NCBI GenBank assembly: GCA_030524425.1
Contig: JAUNGN010000020.1
Coordinates: 1 to 46,113 of the forward strand
Source: Clostridia bacterium
GTDB taxonomy: Bacteria; Bacillota; Clostridia; Lachnospirales; CAG-274
Direction: 5' to 3'
Length of the DNA: 46,113 bases
A program made the position numbers and the translations under genes. The notes beneath the pieces are model-generated. The model was not told the DNA's origin, made no database searches, and worked only from the letters and a program-made list of their open reading frames with translations. Positions 1 through 7,468 of the stretch are shown here, in pieces. The number at the start of each line of letters is the position of its first letter. The first letter of the stretch is position 1.

Positions 1-166
1 GATATTTCTATTATATCAAATATAGATGGTGTAGTCTACTTTTTCAGTGCCCTCTTTGTTTAAAATGGGGGTAAGTTTAAGAAAATATTAATTATTAACT
101 AATTTCACTTTTTAATTTAGCTGAAATACTATAGTGTTGTTTACATAAAATTACGTTATAAATTCC

Positions 167-2398
167 TTACATTAATTCAAGCAGCTTAACTGCATCTGTT
201 ATTTCTAATTTTCCATTGTTATTATAATCATATTTTAACTTTTCAGAATCATCCAGCTGTGTAATATCCGCAATTATTTTAAGCACATAAGCAACATCGG
301 CTTTAGTCTTTGGATTGGTTACGCTTATACCAAATACATAGGTATTTACTGAACCATTTGCAAATACATAATAATAACCGTCATCATTAACGGTAAATTG
401 GTACTTTGTTAATGTGCTGTCAGAACTTGCCCCAGAGCTTGCTATTGTACTTAGGTTACTGTCAGCCAATGCTATCTGTCCCCCTGAACCGTTATTGCTG
501 TAGTATACGGTTACAGTACTTCCGGATTTCAGTTCCATACCAAAGGCATTTTTTAAGTCACTTGCCTTAAGCGCCGTTGTTTTATTGAGTTTAATATCTT
601 TAGTAAATTCGATACCGTCAATAGTGCCGCCTGTTCTGCTTTCTACACCTGAGGCAGGTTTATAAATATCAAGTCCGTCTATAGTTGTTTTAGCAGCTGA
701 GCTTGTATAACCTGTAAAGGCTGAGTCATTAAAGTTCCATATTTTATCATAAGATAATGAACTGGTTGTTGTTTCACTGGTGCTTTCAGTCGTTGATTCG
801 GTAGTGCTTTCAGTGGTAGGATTTACAACTGTACCTGACTGATATTCGTATGCACCTATATCAATGGTATCCATTACTCTGTTGTTGTTGGCAAGGTCAT
901 ATTTACCGCTGTATATAGTAGTATCACCGTTATTTACAGCAGGAGAACCTGAATTAATACAGTAATTGTCACTGCTGATATTTACAAACTGCGGGTCGGC
1001 AAAGCTGCCGTTTTCACCGGTAACGGCTTTCCATTCCGTCATGCCTGTCTGACTGCTTTCATTTAACTCAAATTCTGCATCATTTTCACTTGATTTAGTT
1101 GAATAATACAGGTTATTTTTAAATGTTAAATTTTGAATTTGAGCAGTCACAACATCACTTGCAACCAATGGTGTTGATGTGTTTGTATAGAATATGTTGT
1201 TTCTGATATCTACGCCGTTAACCATTGCCAGGTGAAGTTGTCCTGCTCCTGTTGCAGCATTGTTTACAACTGTGTTGTTATAAAGCTTTGTTGAATATAC
1301 AACTCCTGAAAGAGGGTCTTCCTGACTGCTTCCGTCGTTCCAGCCGCCAATGGTAATGCCGTTTTCGGTGTTGCCATAAATAAGGTTATTTCTTACGGTG
1401 ATATTTTTAACGGGATAGTTTTCGTTTCTTTCTTCGGAGCCTATTTCTATACCGCCCTGATTATTATATGAAATGTTGTTTTCAAGTACAATATCTCTTG
1501 CACCGTCCACGTAAAGTCCATAGCAGGTTGCATAGTCACATACACAGTTTGAAACCTCGTTACCTGCTGCAATGCAGTATCTTGGCTGATTTAATTCTTC
1601 AACAGGGCAGTATCCGTCAGCGTTATTGCCGTAAAAATCAATGCCTATATTTGTTGAATTATCAACTTTGTTATTTATTACATTTATGTACTCGCAGTTT
1701 GCTGTTATGGAAATTGCCTCACACCAGCCTGTAACCAAATCATATACATTATTGTCTGCAATATATACATTGCTTATTGGTTCAGTAGTTTCACCAAAAA
1801 GTAAAATTGCATTTGCACCGCTGTTATCAGGGTTATTAGGCTGAGAACACTTAATATTATGTATAGTGTTATTTCTTATAATAATGTGGTTTTCTCCTCC
1901 TGACAGTGATATACCATAGCACCATTTTGTATTTGCATCGCAAAGCTCCAGTCCTTCTATTTGTATATAATCATGACCGTCAAGCTCAATAATGGGTGTA
2001 TCATTTTTTGTTGTAGCTTTTATTATTGGGTTTTCACCGGGATAGTTTTTAAGTGCAATGTATCTTCCTTCTTTTCCGTTGTTTGGGAAATAAACATTTT
2101 CGGTGTATGTTCCGCCTCTTACATATACTGTTGTACCTGCATCTGCAACATCCAATGCTGAATTTATTGTCTTAAAGGGACTGTCTATGGTACCTTCATT
2201 ACTGTCACTGCCTGATGATGAAACATATAATGTTTTTATGGGCTGTTCATTGTCTAAATTCTTTATTTTGTTAATAAAGTCAGTGTCACCGACAAGATCC
2301 GTATTGTCAATATTTACTTTAGCGTTGACTGAAAATGTGCATAATATGAGAGCATTGACAAACAGAAATAAGCTCAGCAATAATTTAATTTTTTTCAT
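167..2398 (-). CDS. Secreted right-handed beta-helix protein with dockerin-like C-terminus
   Basis: 743 aa with an N-terminal Sec signal peptide (basic MKKIK, then a hydrophobic stretch to about residue 26). Residues about 57-100 match the opening of DUF1565/pectate-lyase-like beta-helix proteins (LYVSSSGSDSNEGT, SPFKTINSAL). They are followed by many NNTIHN/NNVYDL/NNISYNN-type turns, as expected of a parallel beta-helix polysaccharide-binding or -cleaving protein. A Thr/Ser/Glu-rich TTES linker (about 526-546) leads to a beta-sandwich-like module (547-700, starting IWNFNDSAF). The tail (700-743) resembles a dockerin: one good Ca-binding loop (DYNNNGKLEITD) and a degenerate first half. The start is supported by GGAGGAG in the minus-strand leader. 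The substrate is unknown; a pectinolytic or EPS-directed role is only a family-level guess. Confidence 0.85.
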   Translation of the reverse strand: MKKIKLLLSLFLFVNALILCTFSVNAKVNIDNTDLVGDTDFINKIKNLDNEQPIKTLYVSSSGSDSNEGTIDSPFKTINSALDVADAGTTVYVRGGTYTENVYFPNNGKEGRYIALKNYPGENPIIKATTKNDTPIIELDGHDYIQIEGLELCDANTKWCYGISLSGGENHIIIRNNTIHNIKCSQPNNPDNSGANAILLFGETTEPISNVYIADNNVYDLVTGWCEAISITANCEYINVINNKVDNSTNIGIDFYGNNADGYCPVEELNQPRYCIAAGNEVSNCVCDYATCYGLYVDGARDIVLENNISYNNQGGIEIGSEERNENYPVKNITVRNNLIYGNTENGITIGGWNDGSSQEDPLSGVVYSTKLYNNTVVNNAATGAGQLHLAMVNGVDIRNNIFYTNTSTPLVASDVVTAQIQNLTFKNNLYYSTKSSENDAEFELNESSQTGMTEWKAVTGENGSFADPQFVNISSDNYCINSGSPAVNNGDTTIYSGKYDLANNNRVMDTIDIGAYEYQSGTVVNPTTESTTESTTESTSETTTSSLSYDKIWNFNDSAFTGYTSSAAKTTIDGLDIYKPASGVESRTGGTIDGIEFTKDIKLNKTTALKASDLKNAFGMELKSGSTVTVYYSNNGSGGQIALADSNLSTIASSGASSDSTLTKYQFTVNDDGYYYVFANGSVNTYVFGISVTNPKTKADVAYVLKIIADITQLDDSEKLKYDYNNNGKLEITDAVKLLELM

Positions 2399-2552
2399 TT
2401 TTACTCCTCCGTTTTTTATATAATAGTAACAGTAAATATATATTACTGCATCTTTTTGTTTAAAGCCTAACTATGTTTTAATAAACTCTTTTATGTAAGA
2501 TAAATACTTACATATATAAATAAAAAGATTTAATAATATATACTGTAAATTG

Positions 2553-2573
2553 TGAGTAAGCAAAGTTTACTCA
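2553..2573. promoter_or_regulatory. 7-bp-arm inverted repeat, candidate operator
   Basis: TGAGTAA-N7-TTACTCA lies about 155-175 bp upstream of the leftward beta-helix gene and about 330 bp before the adhE promoter. The exact dyad with a 7-nt centre has the geometry of a dimeric repressor/activator site. The regulator is unknown. Confidence 0.35.
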
Positions 2574-2898
2574 AGTTATATTAAATTGTAACACACCAGG
2601 ATAATTCTTACAATTAACAAAATATACAAAAATAGTAAAGTAATGATATGCATTATTTCTTAGGATTTTATAATGATATAAAATTATTACAATAGGGTTA
2701 GGTGCTGAAAGATTTTGTTGAAAATGATATAAATTTTATTTATAATCTGCCATATTTAATATAATTTACTGATGTATATGGATAAAAAAATATTTTAATG
2801 TAATATTTGTATATAAAATATGCAAAAAATATAAATATTATATAAAATTTAGACAAATACAAATATAAGAGTATAAAAGAACTATCAAAAAATAGCAC

Positions 2899-2926
2899 TT
2901 GAAATTTTATAAAAATATGATATAAT
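2899..2926 (+). promoter_or_regulatory. adhE promoter
   Basis: TTGAAA at 2899-2904 and TATAAT at 2921-2926 are separated by 16 bp, a sigma-A type promoter. Transcription would begin near 2933, giving a leader of about 175 nt before adhE that contains both Rex-like sites and a hairpin. Confidence 0.65.
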
Positions 2927-2941
2927 ATAGTTAAGTTGAGA

Positions 2942-2959
2942 TTGTTAATTAATTATCAA
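2942..2959. promoter_or_regulatory. Candidate Rex operator 1
   Basis: TTGTTAATTAATTATCAA matches the Firmicutes Rex consensus TTGTTAA-N4-TTAACAA at 13 of 14 specified positions. It sits just downstream of the predicted start of adhE transcription, a typical repression position. Rex is an NADH-responsive repressor that commonly controls adhE; binding here is inferred. Confidence 0.6.
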
Positions 2960-2996
2960 ACTATGTTAAAAAAATATCTATATGTAATGTGATGAG

Positions 2997-3014
2997 GTTT
3001 TGCTTTAGCAAAAC
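2997..3014 (+). other. adhE leader hairpin
   Basis: GTTTTGC-TTTA-GCAAAAC forms a 7-bp stem with a 4-nt loop in the adhE leader and is followed by a U-rich but interrupted stretch. It could be a weak attenuator or an mRNA-stabilising stem; it is too weak to call a terminator. Confidence 0.35.
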
Positions 3015-3032
3015 ATTTATTTTTACAAAAGA

Positions 3033-3050
3033 TAGTTAAAAAAATAACAA
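3033..3050. promoter_or_regulatory. Candidate Rex operator 2
   Basis: TAGTTAAAAAAATAACAA matches the Rex consensus TTGTTAA-N4-TTAACAA at 12 of 14 specified positions, about 90 bp downstream of operator 1 in the adhE leader. Paired sites could allow a roadblock or looping form of repression, but the AT-rich background makes this weaker site less certain. Confidence 0.4.
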
Positions 3051-3106
3051 TCTTTGACATAATAATCTAAAAGTTAATTATTATTTATAAAGAAAGGAAG
3101 ATTTTG

Positions 3107-5716
3107 ATGGAAAAGAATGATGTAATTACACCTGTTATTGATAATGTTGATGCACTTTTGGCTAAAATGAAGGATATGAAAAAAGCTCAGGCTGAATTTG
3201 CCTCATTTACACAGGAGCAGATAGATAAAATATTTTTTGAAGCTGCTATGGCAGCTAATAAAATGAGAATTCCTCTTGCAAAAATGGCTGTTGAGGAAAC
3301 AGGCATGGGTATTGTAGAAGACAAGGTTATTAAAAATCACTATGCCTCAGAATATATTTACAATGCTTACAGACATAGTAAAACCTGTGGTATAATAGAA
3401 GAAGATAAAGCCTATGGTATTAAGAAAATAGCAGAGCCTATTGGTCTTATTGCTGCCGTTATTCCTACTACTAACCCAACATCAACCGCTATCTTTAAGA
3501 CTCTTATAGCTTTAAAGACAAGAAATGCAATAATTATAAGCCCGCATCCAAGAGCTAAACAAAGTACCATTGCGGCTGCTAAGGTCGTGCTTGAGGCTGC
3601 CGTAAAGGCAGGTGCACCTGAGAATATAATTGGCTGGATTGATATTCCGTCTTTGGAGCTTACAAATGAGGTTATGAAAAATGCCGATATTATACTTGCA
3701 ACAGGTGGCCCGGGTATGGTAAAGGCTGCTTATTCTTCAGGTAAGCCTGCATTGGGTGTAGGTGCAGGCAATACTCCTGTTATAATTGATGAAAGTGCAG
3801 ATATTCTTCTTGCAGTTAATTCAATTATTCATTCAAAGACTTTTGACAATGGTATGATTTGTGCTTCTGAGCAGTCTGTTACTGTTGTAGGTGATATATA
3901 TGATGCAGTTAAAAAGGAATTTGCAGACAGAGGCTGCTGCTTCTTGAAGGATGATGAGCTTGATAAGGTAAGAAAGACAATCATTATAAACGGTGCTTTA
4001 AATGCTAAAATTGTCGGACAGAGTGCCTATACTATTGCAAAGCTTGCAGGTGTGGATGTGCCTGAGAAAACTAAGATATTAATTGGTGAGGTTGAATCTG
4101 TAGATATTTCGGAGGAATTTGCTCATGAAAAACTTTCTCCTGTATTAGCTATGTATAAAGCTAAAGATTTTGACGAAGCCCTTGAAAAAGCTAAACAGCT
4201 TGTAGCTGACGGCGGATACGGTCATACATCATCACTTTATATTAATACTGCGGAGACAGAAAAAATGGCTAAACACGCAGCGGCTATGAAGACCTGCCGT
4301 ATTCTTGTAAATACACCGTCTTCTCATGGCGGTATAGGTGACTTATATAACTTTAAGCTTACCCCGTCCCTTACACTTGGCTGTGGTTCATGGGGCGGTA
4401 ACTCCGTATCAGAAAATGTCGGAATAAAGCATTTAATTAATATTAAGACTGTAGCAGAGAGGAGAGAAAATATGCTTTGGTTCAGAGCACCTGAAAAGGT
4501 TTATTTTAAGAAGGGTTGTTTACCTGTTGCTCTTGATGAGCTTGGTACTGTAATGCATAAGAAGAAAGCCTTTATTGTTACAGACAGCTTTTTATATAAA
4601 AACGGATATACAAAGGCAATTACAGATAAACTTGACGAAATGGGTATTACTCATACTTGTTTCTATGAGGTTGTCCCGGACCCTAACTTAGCTTGTGCCA
4701 AGGCGGGTGCTGAAGCAATGAAGTCATTTGAGCCTGATGTTATTATTGCTCTTGGCGGCGGCTCTGCTATGGACGCAGGCAAAATAATGTGGGTACTTTA
4801 TGAGCATCCTGAAGTTGATTTCTTAGATATGGCAATGCGTTTTTCTGATATAAGAAAAAGAATATACACTTTCCCTAAGATGGGTGAAAAGGCTTATTTT
4901 GTAGCAGTACCGACTTCATCAGGCACCGGTTCAGAAGTTACGCCTTTCGCGGTTATTACTGATGAAAAGACAGGAACAAAGTATCCTCTTGCAGATTACG
5001 AACTGCTTCCCAATATGGCAATTATTGATGCTGATAATATGAAGGATCAGCCAAAAGGACTTACAAGTGCAAGCGGTATTGATGCCTTAACTCATGCTCT
5101 TGAGGCCTATGCATCTGTTATGGCTACAGATTATACAGACGGTCTTGCCTTAAAGGCCATGAAGCTTATATTTAAATATCTTCCTGCAGCTTATGAGAAG
5201 GGTTCTCTTGATATGAAGGCAAGAGAGGAAATGGCTAATGCTTCCACTCTTGCAGGCATGGCATTTGCAAATGCTTTCTTAGGTGTATGCCATTCTATGG
5301 CTCATAAACTTGGTGCATTTCATCATCTTCCTCACGGTGTTGCCAATGCCCTTTTAATAACTGAAGTAATGAGGTTTAATGCCAGTTCTGTTCCTGTAAA
5401 GATGGGCACATTCCCTCAGTATGAATATCCCCATACCCTTGAAAGATATGTTGAGTGTGCTAATTTCTGCGGTATAACAGGAAAGACGGATGAAGAAACT
5501 TTTGAAAAATTTATAGCTGCTATTGAAGAATTAAAGGCTAAGGTTGGCATTAAAAAGACTATTGGGGATTATGGCATTAAGGAAGAAGTATTTCTTGAAA
5601 CTCTTGATGATATGGTTGAACAGGCGTTTGATGACCAGTGTACAGGTGCTAATCCAAGGTATCCGTTAATGAGTGAAATTAAGGAAATGTATTTAAGAGC
5701 GTATTATGGCAACTAA
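3107..5716 (+). CDS. adhE: Bifunctional acetaldehyde-CoA/alcohol dehydrogenase
   Basis: 869 aa. The N-terminal aldehyde dehydrogenase domain (about 1-440) reduces acetyl-CoA to acetaldehyde and carries the catalytic cysteine in the GMICASEQS motif. The C-terminal iron-dependent alcohol dehydrogenase domain (about 460-869) reduces acetaldehyde to ethanol, with the nucleotide motif ALGGGSAMDAGK, GTGSEVTPF and the metal-binding histidines of VCHSMAHKLGAFHHLPHG. Length and domain order are normal for AdhE, a cytoplasmic NADH-recycling enzyme that often forms spirosome filaments. ATG 3107 is preferred over an in-frame TTG one codon upstream because AAAGGAAG lies 6 nt before it. The next gene follows after 16 nt. 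Rex-type redox control is suggested by the leader. Confidence 0.97.
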   Translation: MEKNDVITPVIDNVDALLAKMKDMKKAQAEFASFTQEQIDKIFFEAAMAANKMRIPLAKMAVEETGMGIVEDKVIKNHYASEYIYNAYRHSKTCGIIEEDKAYGIKKIAEPIGLIAAVIPTTNPTSTAIFKTLIALKTRNAIIISPHPRAKQSTIAAAKVVLEAAVKAGAPENIIGWIDIPSLELTNEVMKNADIILATGGPGMVKAAYSSGKPALGVGAGNTPVIIDESADILLAVNSIIHSKTFDNGMICASEQSVTVVGDIYDAVKKEFADRGCCFLKDDELDKVRKTIIINGALNAKIVGQSAYTIAKLAGVDVPEKTKILIGEVESVDISEEFAHEKLSPVLAMYKAKDFDEALEKAKQLVADGGYGHTSSLYINTAETEKMAKHAAAMKTCRILVNTPSSHGGIGDLYNFKLTPSLTLGCGSWGGNSVSENVGIKHLINIKTVAERRENMLWFRAPEKVYFKKGCLPVALDELGTVMHKKKAFIVTDSFLYKNGYTKAITDKLDEMGITHTCFYEVVPDPNLACAKAGAEAMKSFEPDVIIALGGGSAMDAGKIMWVLYEHPEVDFLDMAMRFSDIRKRIYTFPKMGEKAYFVAVPTSSGTGSEVTPFAVITDEKTGTKYPLADYELLPNMAIIDADNMKDQPKGLTSASGIDALTHALEAYASVMATDYTDGLALKAMKLIFKYLPAAYEKGSLDMKAREEMANASTLAGMAFANAFLGVCHSMAHKLGAFHHLPHGVANALLITEVMRFNASSVPVKMGTFPQYEYPHTLERYVECANFCGITGKTDEETFEKFIAAIEELKAKVGIKKTIGDYGIKEEVFLETLDDMVEQAFDDQCTGANPRYPLMSEIKEMYLRAYYGN

Positions 5717-5732
5717 TTAAGGAGGAATATTT

Positions 5733-6482
5733 ATGCAGATAGATAAGATTTTAGCCGAAAGAAAAAATAAAAGAATTTACAAATCAGGAAGCTATGTAGT
5801 TAAGGAATTTGACAAGGACTTTTCAAAGTCAGATATATTAAATGAAGCTCTTAATCAGGCAAGAGTTGAGGAAACAGGTCTTAGAATTCCTCAGCTTGAG
5901 GAAGTCAGAAAAATAGACGGCAAATGGTCTATTGTTGTGGATTATATAGAAGGTAAAACTTTGGCAGAAATTATGAAAGGTGATAGGGATAACTTAGAAA
6001 AGTATATGGAAAAGTTTGTAGACATACAAATGGAGATACATTCTAAAAGATCGCCTCTTTTAAATAAGCTTAAAGATAAAATGAACCGAAAAATAAGCGA
6101 AACAAATTTGGATGCCACCACAAGATATGAGCTTCATACAAGACTTGAAGGTATGCCTAAGCATACTAAGGTTTGTCATGGTGACTTTAATCCAAGTAAT
6201 ATTATTATCTCACCAGAGGGAAATTATTATGTTCTTGACTGGTCTCATGCCACACAGGGAAATGCCGGTGCTGATGCGGCAAGAACATACCTGTTGTTCT
6301 CTTTGGAGGGTGATAAAGAAGCTGCCGAAATGTATATGAATATGTTTTGCAGGAAGAGTGATACTGCAAGGCAGTATGTGCAGCAATGGCTGCCAATAGT
6401 AGCTGCATCTCAGTCTGTTAAGGGCAATGAGGATGAAAGAGAATTCCTTATGAGATGGATTGATGTAGTGGATTATGAGTAG
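5733..6482 (+). CDS. APH/choline-kinase-like phosphotransferase
   Basis: 249 aa with the protein-kinase-like fold of the aminoglycoside phosphotransferase family (the TIGR02172-like group): Lys24 in YVVKEF, Brenner motif HGDFNPSN at 149-156 (catalytic Asp151, metal-binding Asn156) and the metal-binding LDW at 168-170. It has a strong SD (AAGGAGG) and lies 16 nt after adhE, so the two are almost certainly co-transcribed; no promoter is visible between them. The substrate is unknown: members phosphorylate small hydroxylated metabolites or, rarely, drugs. No membrane segments. Resistance should not be inferred from the fold alone. Two terminators follow. Confidence 0.8.
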   Translation: MQIDKILAERKNKRIYKSGSYVVKEFDKDFSKSDILNEALNQARVEETGLRIPQLEEVRKIDGKWSIVVDYIEGKTLAEIMKGDRDNLEKYMEKFVDIQMEIHSKRSPLLNKLKDKMNRKISETNLDATTRYELHTRLEGMPKHTKVCHGDFNPSNIIISPEGNYYVLDWSHATQGNAGADAARTYLLFSLEGDKEAAEMYMNMFCRKSDTARQYVQQWLPIVAASQSVKGNEDEREFLMRWIDVVDYE

Positions 6483-6490
6483 TATAATTT

Positions 6491-6540
6491 AAAAAATGAG
6501 ATGTTGAAGAATGTTTGTTCTTTAACATCTCATTTTATTT
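6491..6540. terminator. Strong bidirectional intrinsic terminator
   Basis: The arms at 6493-6511 and 6518-6536 form a long stem (AAAATGAGATGTT pairs exactly with AACATCTCATTTT and extends by six more pairs including one G-U) with a 6-nt loop. A-rich sequence on the left and T-rich on the right make it work in both directions. It ends adhE-kinase transcription and would also stop leftward transcription from the switch promoter. Confidence 0.8.
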
Positions 6541-6566
6541 AAAGGAATACAGAGGATAAAAAAATT

Positions 6567-6593
6567 AAGACTGCAAAAGAACAGTCTTTTTTT
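6567..6593. terminator. Second intrinsic terminator
   Basis: The AAGACTG (6567-6573) / CAGTCTT (6582-6588) stem with an 8-nt loop is followed by TTTTT. The left flank is A-rich (several A residues before 6565), so it may also terminate leftward transcripts. It lies 17 bp left of the inversion switch. Confidence 0.65.
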
Positions 6594-6609
6594 ATTGTCC
6601 GAAAATTCC

Positions 6610-6637
6610 ATGAAACATTTTATATTATAATGTTTCA
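6610..6637 (+). repeat. Left inverted repeat / recombination site of the switch
   Basis: It reads ATGAAACATT, a 9-bp centre TTATATTAT, then AATGTTTCA(T). The two 10-bp arms are exact inverted copies, as expected for two recombinase protomers. The first 18 bases are identical to the reverse complement of 6778-6795, and the next 10 match at 8 positions. Confidence 0.85.
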
Positions 6638-6696
6638 TTTAGTATAGGCAAAAAGCAAGGAAATATGCATTACACACAGAAAATCTTAATGCATTC

Positions 6697-6725
6697 TTGA
6701 CAATTATACATTATTATTATATTTT
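6697..6725 (+). promoter_or_regulatory. Rightward promoter inside the switch (present orientation)
   Basis: TTGACA at 6697-6702 and TATTTT at 6720-6725 are separated by 17 bp. The -35 is perfect and the -10 poor, so it is expected to be weaker than the opposing promoter. In the present orientation it would supply basal transcription of the recombinase and possibly the genes beyond. Confidence 0.5.
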
Positions 6726-6731
6726 TGTCAA
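6703..6731 (-). promoter_or_regulatory. Perfect-consensus leftward promoter inside the switch
   Basis: On the minus strand TTGACA (6731-6726) is followed by a 17-bp spacer and TATAAT (6708-6703), an exact sigma-A consensus. It faces left into two terminators and away from the polysaccharide genes, consistent with an OFF state. Its -35 is the mirror image of the rightward -35 (TTGACAA/TTGTCAA). Confidence 0.75.
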
Positions 6732-6767
6732 TATGTGACATTTACAATGTTTTTAGTATATTTGCCG

Positions 6768-6795
6768 TAAAACATTTTAATATAAAATGTTTCAT
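6768..6795 (-). repeat. Right inverted repeat / recombination site of the switch
   Basis: The reverse complement starts ATGAAACATT, centre TTATATTAA, then AATGTTTTA. Relative to the left site there are two mismatches, one at the centre/arm boundary and one in the inner arm. The outer edge is 3 nt from the Shine-Dalgarno of the recombinase gene. Confidence 0.85.
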
Positions 6796-6813
6796 AAAAG
6801 GAGGAAAATGGAA

Positions 6814-7380
6814 ATGAGTGCTGCACAGCCGATAAGGAAAATTGAAGATATCAATAATTTAAAAAATTACTATCTGGAAAAGGAGGAGTACAGAAACTAT
6901 CTTTTTGTGGTTTTATCTCTTAATACAGCATTGAGAGTGTGTGATGTACTCAAACTTAAATGGTCTGATATTATGTCAGATGACGGAAAAAGGTTTAAAA
7001 GGCATATTTACCTGGAGGAAAAAAAGACAGGAAAACATACTGCCGTATTTATAAACAGACAGATTAAAAAAGCTGTTAAATTATATATTTCAAAATGCAG
7101 TATACAGGGAGAATATGTAATTGCAAATAAACATGGTAATCCTTTAAGCCGATGTCAGGCTTTTAAGATTGTAAGCTATGCGGGAGCTGAGTGCGGAATT
7201 GAAGGCAGAATAAGCTGTCATTCTCTTAGAAAAACATTTGGCTATCATGCCTGGAAAAACGGTACACCGCCTGCTGTTCTTATGCAGATATACAATCATA
7301 GTTCTTATGAAATTACAAAGCGATATTTGGGGATAATGCAGGATGATAAGGATGCCGTTTTTAAGGTAGTAGAGCTATAA
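6814..7380 (+). CDS. FimB/FimE-sized tyrosine recombinase, probable switch invertase
   Basis: 188 aa from ATG 6814 (AGGAGG ends 9 nt before it; ATG 6808 is the alternative but has only a 3-nt spacing). Only the catalytic domain of the phage-integrase/XerC fold is present. Catalytic residues are visible: Arg41 (NTALRVCD), a beta-hairpin Lys in KKTGK, His136 and Arg139 (HSLRKTF), His162 (NHSS) and the nucleophile Tyr171 (KRYLGI). The size matches FimB/FimE (about 200 aa), which invert the fim promoter of E. coli. It starts 18 bp outside the right inverted repeat, so it is the natural candidate for inverting 6610-6795, and its own transcription should depend on the switch orientation. The next gene follows after 88 bp without a terminator. 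Confidence 0.88.
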   Translation: MSAAQPIRKIEDINNLKNYYLEKEEYRNYLFVVLSLNTALRVCDVLKLKWSDIMSDDGKRFKRHIYLEEKKTGKHTAVFINRQIKKAVKLYISKCSIQGEYVIANKHGNPLSRCQAFKIVSYAGAECGIEGRISCHSLRKTFGYHAWKNGTPPAVLMQIYNHSSYEITKRYLGIMQDDKDAVFKVVEL

Positions 7381-7468
7381 AATTAACGTTTAATATATTA
7401 CTAATATAGAATAATGAATAAAAAAGCTAATAATTATATATAGTAATGTGCATGAAAGGGTGTAAATT

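Larger units (their letters stand above)
2399..3106. other. 708-bp divergent intergenic region
   Basis: Very AT-rich spacer between the leftward beta-helix gene and rightward adhE. I see no gene in it. It contains an inverted repeat (2553-2573), a good adhE promoter (2899-2926), two Rex-like operators (2942-2959, 3033-3050) and a short hairpin (2997-3014). No convincing promoter for the leftward gene could be picked out, although the first 120 bp upstream of it hold several TATAT-rich candidates. Confidence 0.7.
6610..6795. other. Predicted invertible promoter element (phase-variation switch)
   Basis: A 186-bp element is bounded by 28-bp imperfect inverted repeats (26 of 28 matching) and carries back-to-back promoters between them. 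It lies 18 bp from the start of a short tyrosine recombinase gene and upstream of the polysaccharide cluster. Each repeat is itself a dyad (10-bp arms around a 9-bp centre), the core-site architecture of tyrosine recombinases. On inversion the perfect-consensus promoter would move from pointing left to pointing right, with its start near 6709. Inversion is predicted, not observed. Confidence 0.8.

Noticed and set aside
770..830. Tandem repeat/CRISPR-like pattern in the beta-helix gene
   Set aside because: It encodes the Thr/Ser/Glu linker (TTES repeats) in frame; ordinary linker codon repetition.
3054..3084. TTGACA at 3054-3059 as a second adhE promoter
   Set aside because: The best -10 (TATTAT) would need a 19-bp spacer and would start transcription at the Shine-Dalgarno.
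5733..6482. Antibiotic resistance gene (aminoglycoside phosphotransferase)
   Set aside because: Only the generic kinase-fold motifs are present and the gene is in the adhE operon; resistance is not supported.
6610..6638. Left inverted repeat as an ordinary transcription terminator
   Set aside because: The dyad is AT-rich with a 9-nt centre and no U-run, and a second near-identical inverted copy exists at 6768-6795, which fits recombination sites better.
6814..7380. Prophage or integrative element integrase
   Set aside because: No excisionase, attachment-site duplication, phage or conjugation genes nearby; the gene is short and adjoins inverted repeats flanking a promoter.
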